Shown one piece after another: positions 57,815 to 64,000 of a stretch of 64,000 nt of DNA; positions within the stretch are counted from its first letter, which is position 1, and each line of letters begins with the position of its first letter. Under the pieces are notes generated by a model. The model was given only the letters and a program-made list of their open reading frames with translations. It had not been told where the DNA came from and ran no database searches. The stretch is from Streptomyces violens (GTDB lineage: Bacteria; Actinomycetota; Actinomycetes; Streptomycetales; Streptomycetaceae): NCBI RefSeq assembly GCF_000717745.1, contig NZ_JOBH01000008.1, positions 186,001 through 250,000 of the forward strand, read 5' to 3'. The position numbers were made by a program, and so were the translations under genes.

Positions 57815-58465
57815 CTAGTCCCCGTCCGGCCGGCCGCTCTCCTGCCGTTCCTCCAACTCCGCCAGTTCCGCCAGCATTTCGGCGGCCCGTTCGCGTTCCG
57901 CCGCGTAATAGCGTTCCGCCCATTTGAGGGTGAGTTCTGTGTAGGCCCAGGCGGGTTCGGTGGCGGCGCCTTCGGCGTCCGCTGCCGCTCGTCGACGCAT
58001 GGTTTCGGCGTAGTCCTGGTGCGTGGCGAGCACGTCGCGCATCCGGGCCGGGCCCATCAGATGGCCGAGCCACAGGCGCAGCATGACGCCGTGTTTGAGG
58101 ACCGGCGGCTCGACCGGTGCCTCCCGCGTCCAGGTGCGGACGGCGGCCGTTCCCGCCTCGGTGATCCGGTACACACGCTTGCCGCGGCCGCCGGTCTCCG
58201 GTGTGACCATCCGGGAGGTGGCGTAACCGGCCTTCTCCAGCCGCTTGAGCTCACCGTAGATCTGGCTGAACGACGGGCTCCAGTAGAAGAAGCCCAGCGA
58301 CCAGTCCGCCCATTTCTTCAGGTCGTAACCGGACAGCTCCGTACCGAAGGAGAGCAGCCCGAGCACCGCCCAGCCGGTCGCCGGCAGGTCCGCGCCGCTC
58401 GTATCGTCACCGCTCGCGTCGTCACCGCTCGCGTCGTCACCGCTCGTATCGTCTTCCGCCACCAC
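57815..58465 (-). CDS. PadR family transcriptional regulator (paralogue 1)
   Basis: A 216-aa PadR-type regulator. The winged helix is in ATGWAVLGLLSFGTELSGYDLKKWADWSLGFFYWSPSFSQIYGELKRLEKAGYATSRMV (about 28-85), and the C-terminal dimerisation helices contain EPPVLKHGVMLRLWLGHL and EPAWAYTELTLKWAERYYAAERE. The N-terminal 25 residues are an Asp/Ser/Gly repeat encoded by a 15-base tandem repeat (about 58395-58455). It is a close paralogue of the regulator at 60.3 kb; the two flank fadD3. It diverges from fadD3 and is therefore a good candidate for its regulator. GTG at 58465 or 58462. Confidence 0.87.
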   Translation of the reverse strand: MVAEDDTSGDDASGDDASGDDTSGADLPATGWAVLGLLSFGTELSGYDLKKWADWSLGFFYWSPSFSQIYGELKRLEKAGYATSRMVTPETGGRGKRVYRITEAGTAAVRTWTREAPVEPPVLKHGVMLRLWLGHLMGPARMRDVLATHQDYAETMRRRAAADAEGAATEPAWAYTELTLKWAERYYAAERERAAEMLAELAELEERQESGRPDGD

Positions 58466-58584
58466 CGCAGTCTAGGGAGTCGACGTGGCGCTTCTCCCAC
58501 TGGACGGGACTTCGCCGTAGCCACCGCGGCGGTGGACCGGTGTGATGGCCGCGGGACACGGCAGCGGAGCAGGAGGGCGTGATC

Positions 58585-60249
58585 GTGATCAGTATGGACA
58601 GCCGGGAGAGGGGCGAGGCGGGCGCGCAACGCCCCGTCACCGTCGCGCAGTTGGCGGATTCCGCGGCGGCCGCGTACGGGGAGGCGGAGGCGCTGGCCGA
58701 CGGCGAGGTGCGGTGGAGCTTCGTGCGGTTGCGGGACGAGGTGCACGCGGCGGCGCGGGCCGCCGTCGCGCACGGCGTGGCGCCCGGCGACCGGGTGGCC
58801 ATCTGGGCCCCGAACAGCCGGCAGTGGATCGCGGCGGCGCTCGGTGCGGTATCGGTCGGCGCCGTCCTGGTACCGGTGAACACCCGTTACACGGCCGCCG
58901 AGGCCGCCGACATCATCCGGCGCAGCGGCGCCCGGCTGCTGTTCACCGAGCGCGGTTTCCTCGGCAAGGACTACGTGGCGATGCTGCACGATTCGGGTAC
59001 GGACCTGGGCGGGCTGCGCGGCACGGTGGTACTGCGCGACCAGGTGGCGGATCCGACCGCATCGCACCCGTACGGAGCGGTCTCCTGGGAGGACTACCTG
59101 GTGGCGGGCGCCGCGGTTCCCGATGCCGAGCGGGCCGCCCGTACCGCTGCCGTACGCCCCGACGACCTCTCCGACATCCTCTACACCTCCGGCACCACGG
59201 GCCGTCCCAAGGGCGTGATGGTCACGCACGGGCAGACCATCCGCGTCTTCGAGAACTGGTCCCGCGCGGTCACGCTGCGCCCCGGCGACCGCTATCTCCT
59301 GGTCAACCCCTTCTTCCACACCATGGGGTACAAGGCGGGGGTGCTCGGCTGTCTGCTGCGCGGGGTGACGATGCTGCCCGAGCCGGTCTTCGACACCGGG
59401 CTGATGCTGCGTCGGATGGCCGAGGAGCGGGTGAGCGTGCTGCTCGGGCCGCCGACCGTCTTCCACAGCCTCATCCGCCACCCCGGGCGCGAGCAGCACG
59501 ACCTGTCGGCGCTGCGGCTGGCCGGTACCGGCGCCGCCATGATCCCCACCGCGCTGATCGAGGAGATCCGCCGGGAGCTCGGCGCGACGGATGTCTTCAC
59601 CGCGTACGGGCTCAGCGAGTCGACCGGGGTGGTCTCCATCTGCCCCGCCGACGCGGACGCCGCGACGGTCGCCCGTACCGTCGGCGTCGCGCTGCCCGGC
59701 ACCGAGCTGCGGGTCGTCGGCCCGGACGGGCGCGAGCTGCCGCCCGGCCGGCCCGGCGAAGTGGTCACGCGCGGCTATCACGTCATGGCCGGCTACCTGG
59801 ACGACCCGGAGGCCACCGCGCGCGCCATCGACGCGGACGGCTGGCTGCACACCGGTGACGTCGGCGTACTGGACGAGCGCGGCTATCTGTCCCTCACCGA
59901 CCGGCTCAAGGACATGTACGTCGTCGGCGGCTTCAACGCGTACCCGGCGGAGGTGGAGCACGCGCTCGGCGCGCACCCCGGCATCGCCGAGGTCGCCGTC
60001 GTCGGGGCGCCGGACGAGCGGCTCGGCGAGGTCGGCGTCGCCTTCGTCGTCCCCGACCCCGCGCAGCAGCCGCCCACCCCGGACGGGCTCACCGCCTGGG
60101 CCCGGGAGCGGCTCGCCAACTTCAAGGTGCCGCGCCGTTTCCACCTCGTACCGGACCTGCCGCGCAACGCGAGCGGCAAGATCCTCAAGACGGAGCTGCG
60201 CCGTGCTGCCCGCAACGGTGGCCTGCGGGGCGAGGCCCCTGCCGGCTGA
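58585..60249 (+). CDS. fadD3: HIP-CoA ligase (acyl-CoA synthetase)
   Basis: A 554-aa AMP-forming acyl-CoA synthetase. The P-loop-like core LYTSGTTGRPKGVMVTH (about 193), YGLSESTGVVSI, the hinge DRLKDMYVVGGFNAYPAEVE and the catalytic Lys in NASGKILKTELRR are intact. In steroid degraders FadD3 activates HIP, the C/D-ring remnant, as its CoA ester, the entry to the FadE30/IpdF/EchA20/IpdAB route present in this window. GTG at 58585 is chosen because AGGAGGG is then at correct spacing; GTG at 58579 would be too close and ATG at 58594 is possible. It lies between two paralogous PadR genes. Confidence 0.86.
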   Translation: MISMDSRERGEAGAQRPVTVAQLADSAAAAYGEAEALADGEVRWSFVRLRDEVHAAARAAVAHGVAPGDRVAIWAPNSRQWIAAALGAVSVGAVLVPVNTRYTAAEAADIIRRSGARLLFTERGFLGKDYVAMLHDSGTDLGGLRGTVVLRDQVADPTASHPYGAVSWEDYLVAGAAVPDAERAARTAAVRPDDLSDILYTSGTTGRPKGVMVTHGQTIRVFENWSRAVTLRPGDRYLLVNPFFHTMGYKAGVLGCLLRGVTMLPEPVFDTGLMLRRMAEERVSVLLGPPTVFHSLIRHPGREQHDLSALRLAGTGAAMIPTALIEEIRRELGATDVFTAYGLSESTGVVSICPADADAATVARTVGVALPGTELRVVGPDGRELPPGRPGEVVTRGYHVMAGYLDDPEATARAIDADGWLHTGDVGVLDERGYLSLTDRLKDMYVVGGFNAYPAEVEHALGAHPGIAEVAVVGAPDERLGEVGVAFVVPDPAQQPPTPDGLTAWARERLANFKVPRRFHLVPDLPRNASGKILKTELRRAARNGGLRGEAPAG

Positions 60250-60279
60250 CGCACCGCCGCTCACCTGCGGCATCGGTCC

Positions 60280-60293
60280 TATACTCACGCCCG
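60280..60293 (+). promoter_or_regulatory. -10 box of a probable leaderless transcript
   Basis: TATACT (60280-60285) ends seven bases before the GTG at 60293, so transcription would begin at the start codon. No Shine-Dalgarno sequence is present before this GTG. This implies the second PadR gene is expressed independently of fadD3. Confidence 0.45.
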
Positions 60294-60901
60294 TGACCGA
60301 CTCGACCGCGCCCTTCGACCCCGCTGAACTGCCGCCCACCAGCCGGGCGGTGCTCGGGCTGCTCTCCTTCGGGGAGGAGCTGTCCGGGTACGACCTGAAG
60401 AAATGGGCCGATTCGAGCCTGCAGTACTTCTACTGGAGCCCGTCGGCCAGCCAGGTCTACGGCGAGCTCAAGCGGCTGGAGAAGCACGGTTACGTCACCT
60501 CGCGGACGGTCGTCCAGGACGACGGCGTGCGCGGCAAGCGGATGTACAGCATCACGCCGAGCGGCAAGGAGGCCGCGGCGCGGTGGGTCAGCGAGGCGCC
60601 GGTCGAGCCGCCGGTCCTCAAGCACGGCGTCATGCTGCGGCTGTGGCTCGGCCATCTGACGGAGCCCGACGAGCTGCGCGCCATCCTCGAACAGCACCGC
60701 ACGTACGCGGAGAAGATGACCCGCCGGGCCCGCGCCACGGCCGAGGGCTCGGCCAAGGAGCCCTCCTGGGCGTACACCGAGCTCGTCCTGCGCTGGTCGG
60801 AGAAGTACTACGCGGCGGAGCGGGAGTTCGCCGAGTCGGCGCTGCGGGACCTGGACGAGGTGGCCGCGAAGGTGCGCGCCGCGGAACAGAAACACGACTG
60901 A
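60293..60901 (+). CDS. PadR family transcriptional regulator (paralogue 2)
   Basis: A 202-aa PadR-type regulator, closely similar to the one at 57.8-58.5 kb over the whole domain: AVLGLLSFGEELSGYDLKKWADSSLQYFYWSPSASQVYGELKRLEKHGYVTSRTV, APVEPPVLKHGVMLRLWLGHL and PSWAYTELVLRWSEKYYAAERE. The surplus Asp-rich N-terminus is replaced by a short unrelated leader. Starting GTG follows directly on a TATACT box. The pair probably arose by duplication and might form heterodimers or bind the same operator with different ligands. Confidence 0.87.
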   Translation: MTDSTAPFDPAELPPTSRAVLGLLSFGEELSGYDLKKWADSSLQYFYWSPSASQVYGELKRLEKHGYVTSRTVVQDDGVRGKRMYSITPSGKEAAARWVSEAPVEPPVLKHGVMLRLWLGHLTEPDELRAILEQHRTYAEKMTRRARATAEGSAKEPSWAYTELVLRWSEKYYAAEREFAESALRDLDEVAAKVRAAEQKHD

Positions 60902-60915
60902 GCACCCGCCCGGGC

Positions 60916-61635
60916 CTACCGGGGAACGGCGAAGCGGGCCCGCCACAGGTCGCGGAGCAACGCGATCTCGGCCATGTGGTGGATCAGTTCGAGGTTGGCC
61001 CCCGCCAGCACGCTGATGAAGGGGTCGTCGGGGTCGGAGCCGTGCGGGTACTGCGAGAAGCCGACCGTGTCGAGCTGCTCCTCGGTGACGGTGGCGATGC
61101 TGTTGCGCAAGCGGTCGACCGACGCCCAGAACCGCTTGAGTGCCACGTCGGCGGAGGGGGTGAAGTCGACCAGCAGCTTCGGATCCTGCCGCCGTTCGCC
61201 GAAGGTCCACTCCCAGCGGCCCGCGAACTCGAAGTGCAGGTGCGCCAGCCGCCATGCGATGGTCGTGACCGGCGTCTCGTCGGGCTCCGGCTCGCCGGTG
61301 TGCGCGAGGACCTCGCGGACCCGCTCGACGCTCACGCTCCAGTCCTCGGCGATCTTGTCGACGGTCATGCCGTCGGCGGCCTGCCGGGCGACCTCGGCGT
61401 ACTCGCTCGCCGGGATGTCCGGAGCACCGCGGTCCAGCACCCACTCGCCGGGCCCGAACGCCCTGGGCGTCACCGCCTCACCGCGGCGCCGGATCGACCA
61501 GCAACCGGGCACCGGCTCCCAGAGGTACTCCTCGTCGCTGAGCCCCGCCAGCCGCACCTGGGCCGTCTCCCTGGCCTTGTCGAACTGGTCGAGCAGTACG
61601 CCCAATCGGTCGGTCCGCTGACCCTCGATCTCCAT
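60916..61635 (-). CDS. DinB-superfamily protein
   Basis: A 239-aa protein of the DinB/YfiT four-helix metalloenzyme-like group. LGVLLDQFDKARETAQVRLAGLSDEEYLWEPVPGCWSIR is the standard start, a His in AWRLAHLHFEF and another in LIHHMAEIALLRDLWRARF fit the metal-binding pattern (H ... HxxxH-like). An insertion about 60-120 looks like a small helical segment (MTVDKIAEDWSVSVERVREVLAHTG). Many actinobacterial members are mycothiol-dependent enzymes or S-transferases. GGGGGAG precedes the ATG. It is convergent with the second PadR gene, and no partner is evident. Confidence 0.8.
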   Translation of the reverse strand: MEIEGQRTDRLGVLLDQFDKARETAQVRLAGLSDEEYLWEPVPGCWSIRRRGEAVTPRAFGPGEWVLDRGAPDIPASEYAEVARQAADGMTVDKIAEDWSVSVERVREVLAHTGEPEPDETPVTTIAWRLAHLHFEFAGRWEWTFGERRQDPKLLVDFTPSADVALKRFWASVDRLRNSIATVTEEQLDTVGFSQYPHGSDPDDPFISVLAGANLELIHHMAEIALLRDLWRARFAVPR

Positions 61636-61764
61636 ACCCGGCTCCCCCTCGCGGTCGCGTGTCTCGCATCTCGCATCTCACTGCGCTCGGGCGGAAGTTA
61701 ACGGCTCACCTCATGTGGCGCCACCGATTAAGCGACGCACCTCAAGCCGGGGTCGACAAAGGTC

Positions 61765-61786
61765 AATAGTTCTAATAGAAATAGTT
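61765..61786 (+). promoter_or_regulatory. A/T-rich operator, site C
   Basis: The complement of this site shares TATTTCTATTAG with site A (24550) and matches the perfect palindrome of site B (31791) at 17 of 22 positions. It lies about 44 bases upstream of the esterase start, suggesting that the esterase belongs to the same regulon as the hsa operon. Confidence 0.55.
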
Positions 61787-61829
61787 CAGGTCGGCGGAGA
61801 CGTGACGTGACGACGAGGTGAGGCCCAAC

Positions 61830-62798
61830 ATGCCGTTGGATCCCGTGGCGAAGACCATCATCGAGCTGACCGAGGCACACTTCCCGCGACTGGGCACCGA
61901 GGTCCTCGACGCGGCCGAGGCGCGCCGGATCCTCGCGGCGCAGCGGCCCCGCGCGGCGGCCCCGGTGCCGGTGGCGCGGGTCGAGGACCGGCGGGTGCCG
62001 GGGCCCGACGGCGCCCCCGAGGTGCCGGTACGGCTGTACTGGCCGCGGGAGGGCGCCGAGGACGGGCTGCCCGTGGTGGTGTTCTGCCACGGCGGCGGCT
62101 TCGTGATCTGCGATCTGGACTCGCACGACGGCATCTGCCGGGACCTGGCCAACGCGACGGGCGCGCTCGTCGTCTCCGTCGACTACCGGCGGGCGCCGGA
62201 ACACCGGTTCCCCGCCGCCGCCGAGGACGCCTACGCGGTCCTGCGCTGGGCCGCCGCGCACGCGGCCGAGGAGGGCGGCGATCCGGCCCGCATCGCGGTG
62301 GCGGGCGACAGCGCCGGCGGCAACCTCGCCGCGGTACTCCCCCTGATGGCCCGCGACCGCGGCGGCCCGATGCCGGTCTTCCAACTGCTGATCTACCCGA
62401 TGCTCGACCCCGCCCGGAACACCCCCTCCTACCGGGAGAACGCCCGCGGTTACTTCGTCACGGCCGACCATCTGCGCTGGTACTGGCAGCAGTACCTCGG
62501 CACGGACGGCGACGGCTACGGACTCTCCTCCGCGGACGTCCATCCCTACGCCTCACCGCTCACCGCGGCCGACCTCTCCGGGCTCCCGCCGGCCCACATC
62601 CTGACCGCGGAGTACGACCCGCTGCGCGACGAGGGCGAGGCATACGGCCACCGGCTGCGGGAGGCCGGCGTCACGGTGGACGTCCGGCGCTACGACGGGG
62701 TCTTCCACGGCTTCTTCGGAATGCCGGGCCAACTGCCCGCAGCCGCCAAAGCAAACGAGGCAGCACACGCCGCACTCCGCACCGCGCTGAACCGCTAG
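61830..62798 (+). CDS. Alpha/beta hydrolase, hormone-sensitive lipase family
   Basis: A 322-aa esterase/lipase of the HSL (family IV) type. The oxyanion HGGGFVICDLDSHDG (about 90), nucleophile GDSAGGNLAAVLPL (Ser about 164), acid in AEYDPLRDEGEAYG (Asp about 262) and His in GVFHGFFGMPG (about 293) form the complete triad. It hydrolyses short acyl esters. GAGG seven bases before the ATG at 61830 favours this start over a GTG twelve bases earlier. With operator site C upstream it may deacylate steroid esters feeding the catabolic island. Its stop overlaps the convergent acetyltransferase gene by four bases. Confidence 0.87.
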   Translation: MPLDPVAKTIIELTEAHFPRLGTEVLDAAEARRILAAQRPRAAAPVPVARVEDRRVPGPDGAPEVPVRLYWPREGAEDGLPVVVFCHGGGFVICDLDSHDGICRDLANATGALVVSVDYRRAPEHRFPAAAEDAYAVLRWAAAHAAEEGGDPARIAVAGDSAGGNLAAVLPLMARDRGGPMPVFQLLIYPMLDPARNTPSYRENARGYFVTADHLRWYWQQYLGTDGDGYGLSSADVHPYASPLTAADLSGLPPAHILTAEYDPLRDEGEAYGHRLREAGVTVDVRRYDGVFHGFFGMPGQLPAAAKANEAAHAALRTALNR

Positions 62799-63334
62799 AG
62801 CGCTGAGGACCACACGCCCATCCACTGCTCGGCGCCCCACGCCTCGTACCGTTGCACTTCGGTGAACCCCAGCTTCGCCGCGAGGCGCATCGAGCGGTCG
62901 TTGGCGGTCTGGGTGCAGAGCACTACCGGCTCGCCCGGAAGCGCGTCCGCGAACCAGTCGAGTACCGCCGCGCACGCCTCGGCGGCGTACCCGCGTCCCC
63001 ATGCCTCTGGCAGGAGCAGGTAGCCGAGTTCGGCTTCCCCGGCATCCGGACGGACATGACTCCGATGCTCCGCGTTACGCCGGTTGAGCTCGATGGTGCC
63101 GATCATCGCTCCGTCGAGCTCGATCACGAAAAGGCCGGGGCGCCGCCCGGGCACCTCAGGCACCGCGCGTTCGAGCTCGTCACGCGGTCGAGGGCCACCG
63201 AGGTAGGTGCCCACCTCCGGCGAGGCGGACAGCTCGATGAATGCCGCACGGTCCCGGGCCTCGGACTCACGGAGCACGAGCCGCTCGGTGCTTATCGGGG
63301 CAGGTGGCCAGGCGACGGGTCCGAGCTCGGTCAT
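62795..63334 (-). CDS. GNAT family acetyltransferase (RimJ/RimL-like)
   Basis: A 179-aa GNAT protein: ISTERLVLRESEARDRAAFIELSASPEVGTYLGGPRP start, central AELGYLLLPEAWGRGYAAEACAAVLDWFAD with the acetyl-CoA-binding Gly-rich turn (RGYAA), and the final NDRSMRLAAKLGFTEVQRYEAWGAEQWMG. This is the RimJ/RimL type, usually acetylating protein N-termini, amino groups of small molecules or antibiotics. ATG at 63334 is preferred over a TTG nine bases upstream. Convergent with the esterase gene; substrate not predictable. Confidence 0.85.
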   Translation of the reverse strand: MTELGPVAWPPAPISTERLVLRESEARDRAAFIELSASPEVGTYLGGPRPRDELERAVPEVPGRRPGLFVIELDGAMIGTIELNRRNAEHRSHVRPDAGEAELGYLLLPEAWGRGYAAEACAAVLDWFADALPGEPVVLCTQTANDRSMRLAAKLGFTEVQRYEAWGAEQWMGVWSSAL

Positions 63335-63383
63335 GGCGGGCAACCTATCGCACGCCCGTGAGAGTGGATCCGAGAGAGAAGTT

Positions 63384-64000
63384 CTAGCCCCCTGAAGGGG
63401 CCTGTGCCCGCAGTGCCGTCAGCAGCAGGTCAAGAGCGTGTTCCACCGCCGGGCCCGCCATCGTCGGGAGGTGGTCCCGGACCGCGTGCAGGTGCGGGAA
63501 GTCGTCGGCGGGGAGGTGTGCGTACGCCTCGCTCCATGCCTGTTCGTCGCCGGCCCGCTGGTCGGCGGGGAGGCGCAGCACCGCGGCGTCCAGGGCCGCG
63601 TGGCCGAGGACGGTGTCGACGAAGGCGTGGTAGTGGCGCACGGCGGTGGCGTCGTCGAAGCCGGCCCGGCGCAGCAGGCCGATGCCGGTCTCCACGGCGC
63701 GCTGTTCGTGGGGGCGGCGGGTGACACGGTAGGAGCTGAGTACGGTGACGCGCGGGTGGCGCAGCGCCGCGCGGTAGGCGCGCAGCCCGAAGTCCCGCAG
63801 CGCCGCGGCCCAGTCGTCGTGGTCCTCGGGCCGGAAGCCGTCGAGCGCCTCGCCGATGAGGCGGTCGCCCAGCGCGAGCAGCAGGTCCTCGGCGCCGCGG
63901 TAGTAGCGGTAGACCGCACTGGGGTCGGCGCCGAGCGCGGTGCCGAGCCGGCGGATGGTGAGGGCCTCGGCGCCGTGCTCGTCGAGGAGTTCCAGCGCCA
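63384..64000 (-). CDS. TetR family regulator (5' end beyond the window)
   Basis: The last 205 codons of a TetR-type regulator; the gene runs off the right edge. The visible N-terminal part has the helix-turn-helix ALELLDEHGAEALTIRRLGTALGADPSAVYRYYRGAEDLLLALGDRL, followed by a TetR_C ligand domain (RDFGLRAYRAALRHPRV ... VRHYHAFVDTVLGHAALDAAVL ... EHALDLLLTALRAQAP). Only some 10-20 residues should be missing. It lies downstream of, and in the same direction as, the acetyltransferase-coding strand. It is a further candidate for the regulator of the A/T-rich operator family because it is near site C. Confidence 0.83.
   Translation of the reverse strand, partial: ALELLDEHGAEALTIRRLGTALGADPSAVYRYYRGAEDLLLALGDRLIGEALDGFRPEDHDDWAAALRDFGLRAYRAALRHPRVTVLSSYRVTRRPHEQRAVETGIGLLRRAGFDDATAVRHYHAFVDTVLGHAALDAAVLRLPADQRAGDEQAWSEAYAHLPADDFPHLHAVRDHLPTMAGPAVEHALDLLLTALRAQAPSGG

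Noticed and set aside
58395..58455. CRISPR-like short tandem repeats
   Set aside because: They are contiguous 15-base units without spacers and encode an Asp-Asp-Ala-Ser-Gly run at the start of a PadR protein.

Overview
The window looks like chromosome from a high-GC actinomycete, most likely a Streptomyces. The base composition is strongly G+C-rich, GTG starts and start/stop overlaps of the ATGA, GTGA and TGATG type are common, and an EshA-type encapsulin and several Streptomyces-like enzymes are present. No rRNA, tRNA, insertion sequence, prophage or CRISPR array was recognised. Gene calls rest on reading translations, motifs, ribosome-binding sites and gene order. No database search was run.

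Layout. (1) 0-2 kb: a CDP-alcohol phosphatidyltransferase and a 2H phosphoesterase. (2) 2-8.3 kb: a sugar-utilisation cluster (aldo/keto reductase, two SDRs, a sugar-porter MFS, a DUF985 cupin) with a LysR regulator; the divergent promoter region holds two perfect palindromes. A small secreted protein follows. (3) 8.4-16.9 kb: a sulfur/PLP island on the minus strand. It holds an EshA-like family 2B encapsulin translationally coupled to a SufS-type cysteine desulfurase. Upstream lie a methyltransferase, a second class-V desulfurase-like enzyme, a cysteine-synthase/rhodanese fusion and a fold-III decarboxylase-like PLP enzyme. A duplicated His-rich metal-binding protein is divergent to it. This is the best candidate in the window for an undescribed system. 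(4) 17-24.4 kb: UDP-glucose dehydrogenase, GT1 glycosyltransferase, DHA2 exporter and a secreted GH3 glucosidase, with a divergent TetR that ends in a Cys-rich tail. The set suggests glycosylate, export and deglycosylate.

(5) 24.6-62.8 kb: a steroid-ring catabolic island. A flavin oxidoreductase and a hydroxysteroid dehydrogenase come first, then the operon hsaA-hsaD-hsaC-hsaB-kstD with a divergent IclR regulator. kshA, a small CxxC protein and kshB form the 9alpha-hydroxylase operon. Two SDRs (order as in M. tuberculosis Rv3548c-Rv3549c) diverge from echA20-ipdA-ipdB-ipdC. After accessory genes come a broken delta4-(5alpha)-dehydrogenase-like gene, fadA6, a kstR2-like regulator, ipdF and fadE30, divergent from an enoyl-CoA hydratase and three acyl-CoA dehydrogenases. 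fadD3 sits between two paralogous PadR genes. Together these cover A/B-ring opening (KstD, KshAB, HsaABCD) and C/D-ring (HIP) degradation (FadD3, FadE30, IpdF, EchA20, IpdABC, FadA6). Side-chain genes and hsaEFG were not seen in the window.

Three operator families tie the steroid island together: an A/T-rich palindrome at 24.55, 31.79 and 61.77 kb; an IclR-type palindrome at hsaA/iclR and kshA; and a KstR2-type site at the Rv3549c-like SDR/echA20 and fadE30/echA promoters. The right end holds a DinB-like protein, an HSL-type esterase, a GNAT acetyltransferase and a TetR gene cut by the window edge.
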